From assembly GCA_029582155.1 (NCBI GenBank), contig CM055896.1:8760482-8824481 (forward strand): a DNA stretch of 64,000 bases, in the 5' to 3' direction. How positions within the stretch are numbered: the stretch's first letter is position 1; every line of letters begins with the position of its first letter. The notes below the pieces were generated by a model that was not told the origin of the DNA, did not search any database, and worked only from the letters and a program-made list of their open reading frames with translations. The translations under genes were made by a program, and so were the position numbers. The stretch comes from Panopea generosa. Lineage: Eukaryota > Mollusca > Bivalvia > Adapedonta > Hiatellidae. Shown here piece by piece: positions 21,823 through 32,448 of the stretch.

Positions 21823-21928
21823 CATGGAGAAGAACTTTATAAGATTTTATCTTCCGTTCTAATTCATATTTATACTTTTCTACTGATTTGTATGTATGTA
21901 AATTTGAATGAATAAATATGTTTAAACA
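21823..21928 (+). mobile_element. Short retroposed fragment with 10-bp target duplication
   Basis: AACCACTCTT occurs at 21813-21822 and at 21929-21938. The piece between ends in ATGAATAAATATGTTTAAAC, close to the SINE4 tail (AAATAAACAAGTTTAAAC). It looks like a short product of the same reverse-transcription machinery, perhaps a strongly 5'-truncated copy. No head is present. Confidence 0.6.
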
Positions 21929-21942
21929 AACCACTCTTTCCT

Positions 21943-22162
21943 GGAACACTGGGTCCAGTTTCACTAAACATCTCAAGCTGAGGTTTTCCTCAACTAAAAA
22001 AATCTCAATTTCTCTAAACGATTTCTTTCACTCATTGCACATTAAACGACCACATAGATTAAGGGCAACGTGCAAAATAAACAATGTAACTGAAGTTGTA
22101 TTATTTTAAAATTTTCAGATGAGGAAAGTATGAAGTTGAAATGTTTAGTGAAACTGGGTCCT
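21943..22162. mobile_element. MITE8 copy
   Basis: The terminal inverted repeats contain CAGTTTCACTAAACATCTCA on the left and TTGAAATGTTTAGTGAAACT on the right. The interior is AT-rich and has internal symmetry (CTGAGGTTTTCCTCA). It lies inside SINE1, between TTTCCTGGAA and GGAAGGT. The target duplication is not clear. Confidence 0.7.
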
Positions 22163-22479
22163 GGAAGGTAAATCAGTACTCAAGAATACCCAGCTCCACA
22201 AGCAACTGATACACTTTCCCACACGAATAACAATAAGATGCAATGTTGTATATTAATCATCACGGAGACTGTGGCCGGGCAGGAATTCAAACTCATGACT
22301 TCTGGGTTGATAGTCAGACATGCTAACGACCAAGCTAATAGGGCCCACCCTTTTGTATAGAAGGCAGAATCTCATGAAAAATTGGTATATGTCTAAAAGC
22401 ATATAAAAAATTATATTTTTTTTAAATAAGATACAAATCTTCTTGTTATCGTTAACAAATAATATACGAATAATTGAGT

Positions 22480-22625
22480 ATTTCAAATATGCCAAAATGT
22501 GACAAAATACAATATTTTAATCAGAATGGTTAAATAGAAACAAAGTCCCATTTCTAAAAATAAATAACCTGCAAATACTGTTAGACAACCTTCGCCTTAT
22601 CTTTCTAAGATAAAACAAATCCTAC
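22480..22625 (-). mobile_element. MITE5 fragment
   Basis: AAAATGTGACAAAATACAAT and CCCATTTCTAAAAATAAATA follow the order of MITE5 (ACGTGGCAAAATCGATAAGT, TTCTAAAAATAGACAG). Both termini are missing. Confidence 0.4.
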
Positions 22626-22777
22626 GATAATATTATGTTTGCAGTATGTCAGACTCAAGATAAAATATGTCACAAATATGTTAATTCTTTTCAATATATC
22701 ATATTTGCTAGTAAACAGATATTCTAATTGCAATAATATTTAATAACATCTTTTCTTTAGATATAATTGTTCTAAAC

Positions 22778-23012
22778 TTTTATGTCATCATCATCATCAT
22801 CAGCAGCAGTAGCAGCATCTGCTTCATCAGTAGCATGTCATTGTCTCAAATGGATCATGTGCTATTATGATAGAACACCAGTTATAAAGTTTTATGTCAT
22901 CCTCATCATCATCAGCAGCGACAGCAGCAGCATCTGCTTCATCAGTAGCATGCATTTGTCTCAAATTGATCATGTGCTATTATGATAGATCAACAGTTAT
23001 AAAGTTTTATGT

Positions 23013-23053
<41 letters not shown>

Positions 23054-23100
23054 TCTGCTTCATCAGTAGCATGCATTTGTCTCAAATGGATCTTGTGACT
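22778..23100 (+). repeat. 112-bp tandem repeat, about 2.9 units
   Basis: Each unit starts TTTTATGTCATCATCATCAT, passes a CAGCAG tract and CATCTGCTTCATCAGTAGCA, and ends ATGATAGA..CAGTTATAAAG. The internal (CAT)n and (CAG)n tracts differ in length between units, being longest in the third. Confidence 0.95.
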
Positions 23101-23379
23101 TTATGACAGATCATCAACAATCACCTCTTCAACCAATTACATTTGCTGGAGTGAAATACCACAAACAACCAACAAAAAATCATGTCAAATGCGTCATACC
23201 AAAACCAAAACCAATACGGTATTTGCTTTCACAAGCTTCATGAGATATCCAATTAAGAGAAAAATAAACAAAAAAATCTAGATGTGACAGGTTCTGTCTG
23301 GATTAACTATTCAATACATGACTGGGCACACAAAATATATAACTTTCTCCCTCCACATTATCTGTTAAAAGCCTTTAAT

Positions 23380-23660
23380 GATTAAAAATAGAAATGTGTC
23401 CATAGGACATGAATGTCCCTAATATATGTTTGTAAATTTTACCAAAAGGGTCGGACTGTAAATATTTTACCAATGTTAATAAATATAGAATTTGGCCAGT
23501 ATTTTATGATTGTAGCTACACATAAAATGTTCATTTGGCACATAAACCCTTTCAAAAGCTATACTTCAGAAACCAATATGAAAGACAATGGACATTATTT
23601 TGGACATTGCACCTGTCATGCGCATACATGACGAAAAGAGTTTACCCAGTTTCGAGTGCT
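23380..23660 (+). repeat. Dispersed 'GTGTCCATAGGACA' repeat block
   Basis: AGAAATGTGTCCATAGGACA, TTTACCAATGTTAATAAATA and TTTCAAAAGCTATACTTCAG mirror the block at 3.7-4.2 kb. CATAGAAATGT-type starts and a GACATTGATAAAT motif are shared. No coding frame. Confidence 0.5.
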
Positions 23661-24000
23661 CTGTACATTTTTTTGTACTCAAAACACGATGGACCTTGAG
23701 CTGTATTGCTAATGCCTATAAATGAATTTCAAGTGCTCTTTCATAGTTCATTTTATTTATTTCATTTTGTGAAAATATAACAAAACAAACTCATCTTATC
23801 TCACAGTCTGTTTTGTTTAAATTAAGATATCTTTTTGGGGTGTTGTAAAAATAAGGAACAAAAGTTTCATTTTTCACTGAATATATCTTGTACATTTCCA
23901 GCTAAAAATTCGAAAGTTTTCACTGTACATTCTATTCACTTAATTAATACAGAATTATAGAATTTTTTAATAATTTTCTATCTCATAATAAAAACATGCA

Positions 24001-24295
24001 AGGTCTGATTAGCTCAGTCGGCAGCGCGTCTGACTATCAATCCAGGGGTCATGAGTTTAAATCCCCACCCAGCAACAGTCTACATGATGATTAATATACA
24101 ACATTGTATCTCATAATCACTTGCTCTCACCGCTGATTCAAGAGCAAAAGTTATCGGTTACTTGCGGAGATGGGTTTGCTCGAGTACCGGTTAACCTTTC
24201 AGGATCCCAGGAAACAGTGGTTAGGGTACTGATCATCTGTTAGCCCTTGATGGCATAAAATGACGCTAAATATTCAATCAATAATCAATCATTGT
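24001..24295 (+). mobile_element. SINE1 copy, full length
   Basis: TGATTAGCTCAGTCGGCAGC (A box), GGTCATGAGTTTAAATCCCC (B box), GTTACTTGCGGAGATGG, TCAGGATCCCAGGAAACAGT, GATGGCATAAAATGACGCTA and an AATCAATAATCAATC tail. This copy is close to the consensus of the family. Confidence 0.9.
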
Positions 24296-24360
24296 ACATG
24301 GTTCTTCTAATTTGATCACTGAAAGCAGTTAAGGATTTACATAAAGAGCATTTCCCATAA

Positions 24361-24443
24361 GGCCATTATAAATTAATTGCTAGATTATCATCCAAATTTT
24401 TCTTAAGTGGGAGGATTTTATTTTCATTTTTAAAATTTTTGAT

Positions 24444-24478
<35 letters not shown>

Positions 24479-24553
24479 AAATTAAAAGGGTCGGGGTGGC
24501 ATAAAATTAGGGGGCGGGCATGGATGATAATCTAGCAAATAATTTATAATGGC
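24361..24553. mobile_element. MITE1 copy with poly-T expansion
   Basis: GGCCATTATAAATTAATTGC on the left and the complement of TCTAGCAAATAATTTATAAT+GGC on the right, with TAA/TTA flanks. A run of about 27 T at 24446-24472 sits in the centre, where the other copies have mixed A/T sequence. Confidence 0.85.
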
Positions 24554-25007
24554 TTAAGCAGATGGAAAACCGGCCCTGTCCAATAGTGCTAATTGCTTCC
24601 CATGAAAACATGACATGCCAATTTATCTTAAGGGTACTGATTATTCAGAGGTGAAATATGTCTACAATCAAATAATTTTTTACTAGGCTTAAGTTACATG
24701 ACAGACAAATTTAATGTCTGTAATAATACATCAAAGCACTTCCATAACTGTTGTTTTATTTATATTCAAACCCCAACAAACAATACCCTTTCATACAGCT
24801 CAACAAAAAAAAATCCAGTGTCAACTTTTAACAGTAACACTGCACGTAAAGTACCTGATAACGCAGATGAAAATAAAGCAAAGCGTTGAAGCGAACAACC
24901 TAATCTTATTTCAGAAATTTGCGGGTATTTGAGAGGTTGAGAGGTGAGCTGGTTTAGAAAGATTTTGCTTTGTCATGACCCACACGTCAAATCTTAACAA
25001 ATTATGA

Positions 25008-26655
25008 ACCCCGGGTATAAGTGTGTACACCCCGGCTATATGTGTTTACATACTGGGTATAAGTGTGTACACCCTGGGTATAAGTGTGTACACCACAGAT
25101 ATAAGTATATAAACCCCAGGTATAAGTGTGTACAACCCATGTATAAGTATGTAAACCCCAGGTATAAGTGTGTACAATCCAGATATAAGTGTGTAAACCC
25201 CTGGTACAAGTGTGTACAACCCAAGTATAAGTGTGTACACCCCAGGTATAAGTGTGTACACCCAAGGTATAAATGTGTAAACCCCAGGTATAAATGTGTA
25301 CAACCCAGGTATAAGTGTGTACACATAAGTGTACACCTCAGGTATAAGTGTGTACACCCCAGGTATAAGTGTGTACAACCCAGGTATAAGTGTGTAAACC
25401 CCAGGTATAAGTGTGTACAACCCAGATGTAAGTGTGTAAACCCCAGGTGTAAGTGTGTATAACCCAGGTATAAGTGTGTACAACCCAGGTATAAGTGTGT
25501 ACACCCCAGGTATAAGTGTGTGAACCCCAGGTATAAATGTGTACAACCCAGGTATAAGTGTGTACACCTCAGGTATAAGTGTGTACACCCCAGGTATAAG
25601 TGTGTTCATCCTGGGTATAAGTGTGTAAACCCCAGGTATAAATGTGTACACCCCGGGTATAAGTGTGTACACCTCAGATATAAGTGTGTACACCCCAGGT
25701 ATAAGTGTGTACATCCTGGGTATAAGTGTATAAACCCCGAGTATAAGTGTGTACACCCCAGGTATAAGTGTGTACACCCTGGGTATAAGTGTATAAACCC
25801 CAAGTATAAGTGTGTACACCCCGGTTATAAGTGTGTACACCCCAGGTACAAGTGTGTACGACCCGGGTATAAGTGTGTACACCCTTGGTATAAGTGTATA
25901 CATCCTGGGTATAAGTGTATAAACCCCTGGTATAAGTGTGTGCACCCTGGATATGTGTATAAACCCTGGGTATAATTGTGTACACCCCAGGTATAAGTTT
26001 GTACACCCCAGGTATAAGTGTGTACACCACAGATATAGGTGTGTACACCCCAGGTATAAGTGTGTTAACTCGGGGTATAAGTGTGTACATGACAGATATA
26101 AGTGTGAACACCCCTGGTATAAGTGTATAAACACCAGGTATAAGTGTGTACACCCCTGGTATAAGTGTGTACACCCTGGATATAAGTGTATAAACCCTGG
26201 GTAATAGTGTGTACACCCCTGGTATAAGTTTGTACACCCCAGGTATAAGTGTGTACACCCTGGGTATAAGTGTGTACACCACGGATATAAGTGTGTACAC
26301 CCCGGGTATAAATGTGTACACCCTGGGTATAAGTATGTACACCCTGGATATAAGTGTGTACACCCTGGGTATAAGTGTGTACACCCCAGGTATAAGTGGG
26401 TACACCCCAAGTAAAGGGGAAAAACCCAAGGTATAAGTGTGCACACCCATGGTATAAGTGTGTACACCCCGGGTATAAGTGTGTACACCCCGGGTATAAG
26501 TGTATAAACCCCAGGTATTAGTGTGTACACCCTTGGTATAAGTGTGTACACCCTTGGTATAAGTGTGTACACCCCAGGTATAAGTGTGTACACCCCGGGT
26601 ATAAGTGTGTACACCCTGGGTATAAGTGTGTACACCCCGGGTATAAGTGGGTAAT
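25008..26655 (+). repeat. 22-bp minisatellite, about 75 units
   Basis: The unit contains CCAGGTATAAGTGTGTACAC. Variants alternate between CCCCAGG, CCCTGGG, CCCCGGG, ACCACAG, and between TGTGTACAC and TGTATAAAC, without long-range order visible by eye. The unit has no stops in several frames, so open frames of several hundred codons arise on both strands and in different phases. Their sequences (VYTLIPG, GCTHLYP and YKCVHPG repeats) are the same DNA in three readings and are not proteins. Confidence 0.95.
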
Positions 26656-26673
26656 TTTTTTCTAGATTTGCAG

Positions 26674-26743
26674 TTTTGAATACTTGATGGAACAGATGGA
26701 CCTGCAGCAAAGTGATTCCAAAGAGAACTGCAATCGTCCATAA
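26674..26743 (+). CDS. Candidate 3'-terminal exon, protein unknown
   Basis: After the acceptor TCTAGATTTGCAG (preceded by seven T) the plus strand reads FEYLMEQMDLQQSDSKENCN then RP and a stop. The composition is protein-like. An AATAAA lies at 27410, beyond a SINE2. It follows the 22-bp array almost directly, which would then lie in the intron. The segment is only 70 bp, the other strand is open too, and no neighbouring exon is proven. The donor at 18838 has a matching phase, which is a one-in-three coincidence. Confidence 0.2.
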
Positions 26744-26885
26744 TGGTTTAACTCACAAAGTACTATGTGTAAAAGTAGCATGTATCTTTTTACAAAACAT
26801 GGACTAAAATACGATGCCTGGGAAAGAGCAAGGTTGATTGCCTCTGTACTACTTTGCTACCGACAATCCTTATTGTCACTTCCGT

Positions 26886-27115
26886 ATGTTTGTTGTTGTT
26901 ATTGTTGTTGCATGGTATATAGCGTCGCTTTCAACAATTTTTTAGTTATATCACGCAGGTGTCAATTTGAGACAATATTTTAAGCACTGCCAGACTGGAG
27001 TATCATGCCGCGGACACATACATGGTCTGATACCCCACCTAGTCACATTATACCAGACAAAACCCAACCTTCTGCATGCTAGGCGGACGGTCTACCCCTA
27101 TACCACCGTTACCCT
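26886..27115 (-). mobile_element. SINE2 copy with internal deletion
   Basis: Tail complement GTTGTTGTTATTGTTGTTGC, then ATCACGCAGGTGTCAATTTG, GACTGGAGTATCATGCCGCG, TGGTCTGATACCCCACCTAG. The head lies at the right (CCTTCTGCATGCTAGGCGGA, ATACCACCGTTACCC). The segment between TTATACC and the B box is missing. Confidence 0.8.
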
Positions 27116-27845
27116 TCTGATTGTTTGAAAATACTTAATGACAAAACAATGCTTTTTTCTGTCTTCGTTGCGTTTGCGCTCTTTCCCTTGAATGTTACAT
27201 CTCCTGCCAGACACATTTTTTTAGTTCATACCATATATTGCCTAATGTGTTTCCATATAGGACCCAAAGTGTTCAGCCGCTGTCAAATGTATAATTTATT
27301 TCATAATATTCTTTGAAGCCAAGTTATACATATAAAACAGGAGATGTGAATAGACAACTGGATCCGCACACCCTTTCCTTCAAGTCATAAATGTACACTT
27401 AAAAGGTAATAAAACTTATTATCTTATTTGTACCATCTTTGGTTTGCATAAATTTTACTTGCTATTGAGTATAGTGCCTGAAATTACCATTTTCAGCACA
27501 TTCAAGTCAAATTTCATGACTACTTCCATAGTGAAGGTCATTCGTTCATGAGGTTGTAGTATGGTGGTTCGGATATAGACGTAAAACTAAAAGTGCTGTC
27601 TGTTCCACATTTGACACCTTTACTATGACCATGTCCAAACAATCTCAAATCGTCATCTGGCTACAGAAAAAGTATACAAAATAGAGAGGGACACAATGAC
27701 CTTAAATCACCAACATTGCCAAACAAAGCAATTTTTTCAAATTGTAATGTCACAACTTAATTTGTTATAAAAATAATTCAAAAACTTATCTGAGATCTCA
27801 TCATACAATGTATGCAACTACTGTAAGTTTGGTCAAGATAGATTG
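27116..27845. other. Unannotated sequence
   Basis: A possible old dispersed repeat of the mollusc type lies at 27470-27720 (AAGTCAAATTTCATGACTAC, GAAGGTCATTCG, CACAATGACCTTAAATCACC). An AATAAA is at about 27410. No gene is supported. Confidence 0.35.
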
Positions 27846-28137
27846 ATTTATTAAATATTTAGCTTCATTTTTATACCATCGATGGCTAACAGATGATCAG
27901 TTAACCTAACCACTGTTTCCTGGGATCCTGAAAGGTTAACCAGAACTCGAGCACACCCCATCTCGGCAAGTAACTGATAACATTCCCACTTGAATAAGTG
28001 ATGAGACATGAATGATAATGAGACACAATGTCATATATCAATCATCACAAAGACTGTTGCCAGGCAGGGGCTTCAAACTCATGACACCTAGATTGATAGT
28101 CAGGCGCGTTACCGACTGAGCTAATTGGGCCTGACTG
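27846..28137 (-). mobile_element. SINE1 copy, full length
   Basis: Tail-side AATATTTAGCTTCATTTTTA at the left, CTAACCACTGTTTCCTGGGA, CGGCAAGTAACTGATAACAT. The head at the right (GATTGATAGTCAGGCGCGTT, ACCGACTGAGCTAATTGGGC) is the complement of the A box. About the same divergence as the other copies. Confidence 0.85.
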
Positions 28138-28159
28138 GTAAAGATAGAATAATAAATGC

Positions 28160-28325
28160 TGATGTTAGAGTGTGCACAGTAATCTTTGACAGTGTAAGGG
28201 CCATAGCTCAGACATTTATTATTTGATTTGGCTAGTTCAAAATTTTGTCCCATGATCTTTTTGTAACTGCTGTTTATAACTGATGAAGATCTGGAGTAAT
28301 AAAAACTAGGGCTTAGAATGCACAA
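28160..28325 (+). repeat. Dispersed 'GGGCCATAGCTC' repeat
   Basis: GTAAGGGCCATAGCTCAGAC, TTTGATTTGGCTAGTTCAAA and CCCATGATCTTTTTGTAACT match the block at 53480-53635 (AAGGGCCATAACTCTGACAT, GATTTGGCCAGTTCAATAAC). A dispersed non-coding family. Confidence 0.55.
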
Positions 28326-28359
28326 AAAATCATGTGGAAAATAATTTGATGAACAGCAA

Positions 28360-29060
28360 TTTTCCATTTACACCGTTTCCTCTTCTATTTCCTTCGCTTT
28401 CCTTTCTGAATCACTCTGAATTACTTCCTGTTTTCATTCTTCCTCCCTTCATTCCTCTGTTTTATACAGTGACATTCCTTCATTCTTGCCATGATTTCTC
28501 TGTAGTGAATATATAACTCGTTTCTCGTGTCAGTCTTTTCCTTTTCTGTGTCAATTATTTCCCCTTCAGTCTGACTTAGAGAATATAGTATATTCCTCTA
28601 GTTATTCTTTTCTCATTTCTTCCTTCTTCTTCACATCACCCAGTCATACTTCCTCAATAGTGAATAATATATTGGAATTCCCTCTCTAAATCTTTTGCAC
28701 TTCCTCTCTTCATCCTTGCCATGCTTCATCCATAGTGAATGATATCTCTTCCTTCCTGTTCCTTCTAGTGCCTTCCTTACAGAAGACTTCCCATGTTTTT
28801 GTGTCAGACTTCCTCTCTTCACCCTTGCCATCCATAGTGAAAGATATACTCTCCTTTCTGTTTCTTTTGATGCCTTTCATTTGTAAGATTTCTTTTTCTA
28901 TGTTTTATACTTCTTGCATCACCTTTGTCATGTTTCCTTCACAGTAAATAATACATCTGCTTTTTGTAAGTAAGATTTTTTTCTTCCTCCTCTGTCAAAC
29001 TTCCTCTCTTCGTCTTTGTCATGCTTACCTTGTAGTGAATAAAATATATTTCTTCCCTGT
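28360..29060 (+). repeat. Diverged ~110-bp tandem repeat
   Basis: The pyrimidine-rich strand repeats CTTCCTCTCTTCATCCTTGC, CATGCTTCATCCATAGTGAA, TGATATCTCTTCCTTCCTGT with spacing near 110 bp, roughly six times. Divergence is much higher than in the other arrays, so this is an old array. Confidence 0.65.
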
Positions 29061-29152
29061 ATGAATTCATTTCCCCTGTAATACAGTAACACATCATCCC
29101 TGATGTTCTGATGTTATTCTTTCCTTCCCTTTCCCCATAATCATATTTACAA

Positions 29153-29329
29153 TACAGTCAAACTTGTCTTAAGCAGCCAGTCGAGTGAAGGAGAAAAAAT
29201 GATCTTTTAAGACAGGTTTTTGCTTAATTCAAGTTGGTTTGCTCTGAAAGTATTGAAATGGGAAATATGTGGCTGCTAAGGACAAGTGACTGCTTAATGG
29301 AGGTGACCGCTTACACAGGATTTACTGTA
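29153..29329 (+). mobile_element. MITE2 copy
   Basis: TACAGTCAAACTTGTCTTAA, GCAGCCAGTCGAGTGAAGGA on the left, GTGACTGCTTAATGGAGGTG and TTACACAGGATTTACTGTA on the right. TA flanks. Confidence 0.85.
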
Positions 29330-29489
29330 TTTTTCTTCTGTGGACATCTTCATTTTTTATATATATAAAGTTTCATATACTCTGAGAGAGGCTGAGCCAA
29401 CTGTTTTCCAAAAAAACATTGCCCTGGTTTTAATCAGAATAAATGAATGATTGAATTGCACTTTTATAGCATACCAACACATTATAGGT

Positions 29490-29832
29490 CCTTCATGGCT
29501 GATGTTTTAATGCGCTGCCCTTTTACAACCACTTATCTCTCATTGTCAGGGTCAAGGGTTTGAGCCCAGCTCAGTTCAAGACCTTTAGGCCATTATAAAT
29601 TAATTGCTAGATTATCATCCAAATTTTTCTTAAAAACAGGGAGGACAGGAGGATTTTATTTTTTATTTTCATATTTTTATAGGGTCAGGGCTGTATGAAA
29701 ATTAGGGGGCAGGTGGGGATGATAATCTAGCAATTAATTTATTATGGCCTTATGTGAGAAAGTTATTTTCTACTCAGATTCATTCTGAGACCTTGCTCCA
29801 CCAATTAATATATACATATATACTAAATAACT
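29490..29832 (+). mobile_element. SINE3 copy split by MITE1
   Basis: The degraded tRNA-Leu-like head (ACAACCACTTATCTCTCATT, GTCAAGGGTTTGAGCCC) ends at AAGACCTTTA. After the insert the SINE3 body resumes with TGTGAGAAAGTTATTTTCTA, CTCAGATTCATTCTGAGACC, TTGCTCCACCAATTAATATA. The uninterrupted copy at 11.1 kb has AAAGTTTATGTGAGAAAG at this point, so the empty site and a TTA duplication can be read directly. Confidence 0.85.
29588..29749. mobile_element. MITE1 copy nested in SINE3
   Basis: GGCCATTATAAATTAATTGC to the complementary end, 162 bp, flanked by TTA at 29585-29587 and 29750-29752. The T-rich middle, GGGTCAGGGCTGTATGAAAA and GGGGGCAGGTGGGGATGATA match the other MITE1 copies. No transposase. 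Confidence 0.95.
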
Positions 29833-31364
29833 TGTAAAAACACAAAAGGAACAACAATAAAGGTTATATAATGACCTTGGATGCCAAGAAGACAAACGAT
29901 TCCAGGTTTACTCCCCATGTACAAAACAACCTAGAATCAGATACCTGCTGAACTGCAGTCATAACAAAATCTATCTAAAAACTCAATCTGTTGCCCATTA
30001 CAACATGCATTAGCTACAGTTGTTTCTTTCCATCACTCATTTGAACACAGTAAAAAAGCTTCAAATCAGAACCAAGTTAAAATTTTTACAAGGATACAGT
30101 TTAGTATTACAGAAATATACAAGTTTAAATCCATTACAAACAATTTAATATGGAACAAACATGTTTACTACACACAGAAGATTATAGAAGACAAATATAT
30201 CTCCTAATTACAAATATGTTATTCAACAACAGCATTTCATTAAAATAAATAAATTAGTTTTCTTCTGAAGTGATATAGCCATCATAACAAACTTCAATAC
30301 AGATATTTAACTTAACTGATTAGTTATTAACCTAAGACTTCAGCAGTGTCTTAATATAGATGAACATTAAACCAGCGTACGTAAAACAATTTAATGCTAA
30401 ATAAAGGTAAAACGTGTTGTGTCATACAATGGATATGCCCGTGGGTTTATGTATGATTATTGCTTAGTACGGGATATGTATTGATCTACGATAAAGGTGA
30501 TTACATCGGTGTTTATCAACACACAAACACCTGTCATACAATAATAATGTCGGCCACTCCCAAAGTTACCCCTCGGACAGTCTCCACACAATACCACCAA
30601 TGTTTGGTTTACTGTTTTCAAGAGTAATTGGAGAATAAGAAAATGTAGATATGCGACCACCACGCCTCTTCGCGGAGGTCTCCTGGAGTTTATAATGACC
30701 TCGCAAAGTGGTTTAATATCCGTGCACAAATATGTAATATATGTCTATTGTTAAATTTAAATAAAGTCATTGTGTTTGTTGACAGGCAGAGTACAGGAGC
30801 ACATTATGATTAAGGTAAAACCGTAAACAGCCGCAAATAATATCGTGAAAAAAATACATTCAAGCTCTTTATAACTGAAACTGAGGTCTTTCGTGGTTTT
30901 GAATATTTTTTTTTTTACTTGTTTATTTTAGGATATAAGAGAAGAGTCTTTTTATGTTTCTCTTTACGTCACTGCAAATAAGGAAATGTCAATTTCATAG
31001 TAATTATTTAACACCTAGAATAGCAGGTGAATTTAAACGCATGAAAAAGCATTATATAATTTATTTAAATGCATGAAGAAGAAAAAACAACACATAATAT
31101 AACCTGGAATCACTTGACTGAGATTGCATGCATAATTGTATAACTTAACCTTGGGGAGTTGAAGTTCAAAGAAATTTCCATTTAAAAACATTAAAACATT
31201 TTCGCTATTCTAACAAAAATAGAATTTAAACATTGTTATGTTACGAATATCCAACGTTTGTAAGCTCCCATGGGTGCTTTAAAAAAAAAAGGTCAGAATA
31301 TGGAGGCATTCTTTAAAAGGTATGCCTTTAATATAAGATTGCCATTGTTTATATGAACATTTGC
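29833..31364. other. Low-repeat sequence with a GC-richer island
   Basis: This is the longest stretch here without a recognised SINE, MITE or array. At 30440-30740 the base composition is more balanced and holds a short plus-strand frame (ATG at 30547, beginning MSATPKVTPRTVSTQYHQCL, 26 codons) and a 90-codon minus-strand frame. Neither has convincing splice or family evidence. The island may be conserved non-coding or an unrecognised exon. Confidence 0.35.
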
Positions 31365-31655
31365 CAGGCCTTACTAGCTCAGTTCTTAGCGCGTCTGACT
31401 ATCAATCCAGGGATCCTGAGTTTGAATCCCAGCCCGGCCACAATCTCCATGATGGTTGATATATGACATTGTGTCTCATTATCATTCATCTCTCACCACT
31501 AATTCAAGTGGGAAAGTTATCAGTTACTCGCAGAGATGGGGTGTGCTCCAGTTCTGGTTAACCTTCCAGAATCCCAGGAAACAGTGGTTAACTGATCATC
31601 TGTTAGCCCACGACGGCATAAAAATGACACTTAATATTCAATCAATCAATTAATC
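31365..31655 (+). mobile_element. SINE1 copy, full length
   Basis: CTTACTAGCTCAGTTCTTAG, GGATCCTGAGTTTGAATCCC, CTCATTATCATTCATCTCTC, CGCAGAGATGGGGTGTGCTC, CAGAATCCCAGGAAACAGTG, GGCATAAAAATGACACTTAA and an AATCAATCAATTAATCAA tail. It lies about 170 bp downstream (in gene direction) of the large exon's donor, inside the next intron, in antisense orientation to the gene. Confidence 0.9.
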
Positions 31656-31821
31656 AATATACTAGCATTTGAATTATTTAGCAGCTTTGAAAACAAATAT
31701 ACGATAACAAAACTATTTATAAAAGCTGTAATTCATGTCCTTGTATACTAACTGTGACTGACTGGATAAATATAAAGCTTAAAATGTTGAAGATTTCTAA
31801 TTTATTGATTAACAAAAATAC

Positions 31822-32448
31822 CTTTTTTCCATTGTCACGACTTTTATTTTCTGTGGATTCCTCCTTCTCTATCTGCGAATAATCATCCAAACTTGGCTCT
31901 GAAGGAACGTCAGACCCACTACCCTCAGAATGATTCAATTCATCATTTAAGGCTTCACGTTTTATTCGTTTTTTCAGCGCGAACATTTGTCCAAGGGATA
32001 ACGCAGACGAAGGAATATCTTTGTCTGCCGTGAGAGTGAACGCTGATTTAATCTGATTCAATTTTATAAGATTAACTTGTTTCTTGTTATTGTTTTTGTT
32101 ATCATAATTGTTTTGACTAGAAGCATTGTTTACTTTCTTAAAAGCACTTGGTCCACTTTGATTAATTATGGAAGGGTAGCACGCTTCTGGAAAACCTCTA
32201 TCATGTTTATTTATATTGATCGATTCAAAGAAAGGATCATCCATTTTATGTTTAAGTTTCAGGCGAGCAAATGGGGACAACGAATAGTGACTGGCCACGT
32301 CCTCTAAGGGAGATAATCGCGACGGTGAGTCAACTGGGGACATCTCAGAATACGACTCGGATCCTGTGTCACTGAGACTATGTGGAGGTGTGTCTGGGTG
32401 GGGTTCTCTGTCAGGGGACATTATCAGCTCTTCTTCCATCTGCATGAA
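31822..32448 (-). CDS. Large internal coding exon of an unknown nuclear-type protein
   Basis: The exon is 627 bp (209 codons, phase 0 at both ends). The acceptor is TTTTGTTTTATTACAG|TTC and the donor AAAAAAG|GTATTTTT. It is open throughout with clear coding composition, unlike its surroundings, and follows the upstream exon's phase. It encodes residues 59-267 of the assembled protein: an acidic start (MQMEEELIMSPDREPHPDTP), a Ser/Pro-rich part with several SP and TP sites (about 60-117), a basic FARLKLKHK segment, an Asn/Lys-rich low-complexity stretch, and a basic KKRIKRE patch near 217-223 that could be a nuclear localisation signal. The end is acidic (EGSGSDVPSEPSLDDYSQIE). No folded domain is visible. 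I do not recognise the family. The frame stays open past the donor for 34 codons, but that part is hydrophobic and intron-like. The ATG at 32445 could also start a shorter isoform. Confidence 0.75.

Larger units (their letters stand above)
21748..22350 (-). mobile_element. SINE1 copy carrying two younger insertions
   Basis: The SINE1 tail side starts at 21748 (GAATATTTAGTGTCATTTTT) and the head is at the right (GATTGATAGTCAGACATG-like complement, 22280-22345). It is interrupted by a 106-bp piece at 21823-21928, flanked by the 10-bp AACCACTCTT, and by MITE8 at about 21943-22162. The SINE1 segments before, between and after these inserts keep the normal order (ACCACT..TTTCCTGG..AAGGTAAATCAGTACTC..). 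Confidence 0.75.

Noticed and set aside
25046-26710. Frames up to 554 codons on both strands (VYTLIPG and YKCVHPG repeats)
   Set aside because: The 22-bp unit has no stop in several frames. Overlapping frames on both strands with the same periodicity show array structure and not coding.
30547-30627. 26-codon plus-strand frame MSATPKVTPRTVST..
   Set aside because: Too short, only a weak donor (GA|GTAATT) and no partner exon. Kept only as part of the GC-richer island.
31717-31821. Continuation of the large exon's frame past the donor
   Set aside because: The 34 extra codons are hydrophobic and AT-rich, and a donor (AAG|GTATTT) precedes them. Intron read-through is more likely than coding.
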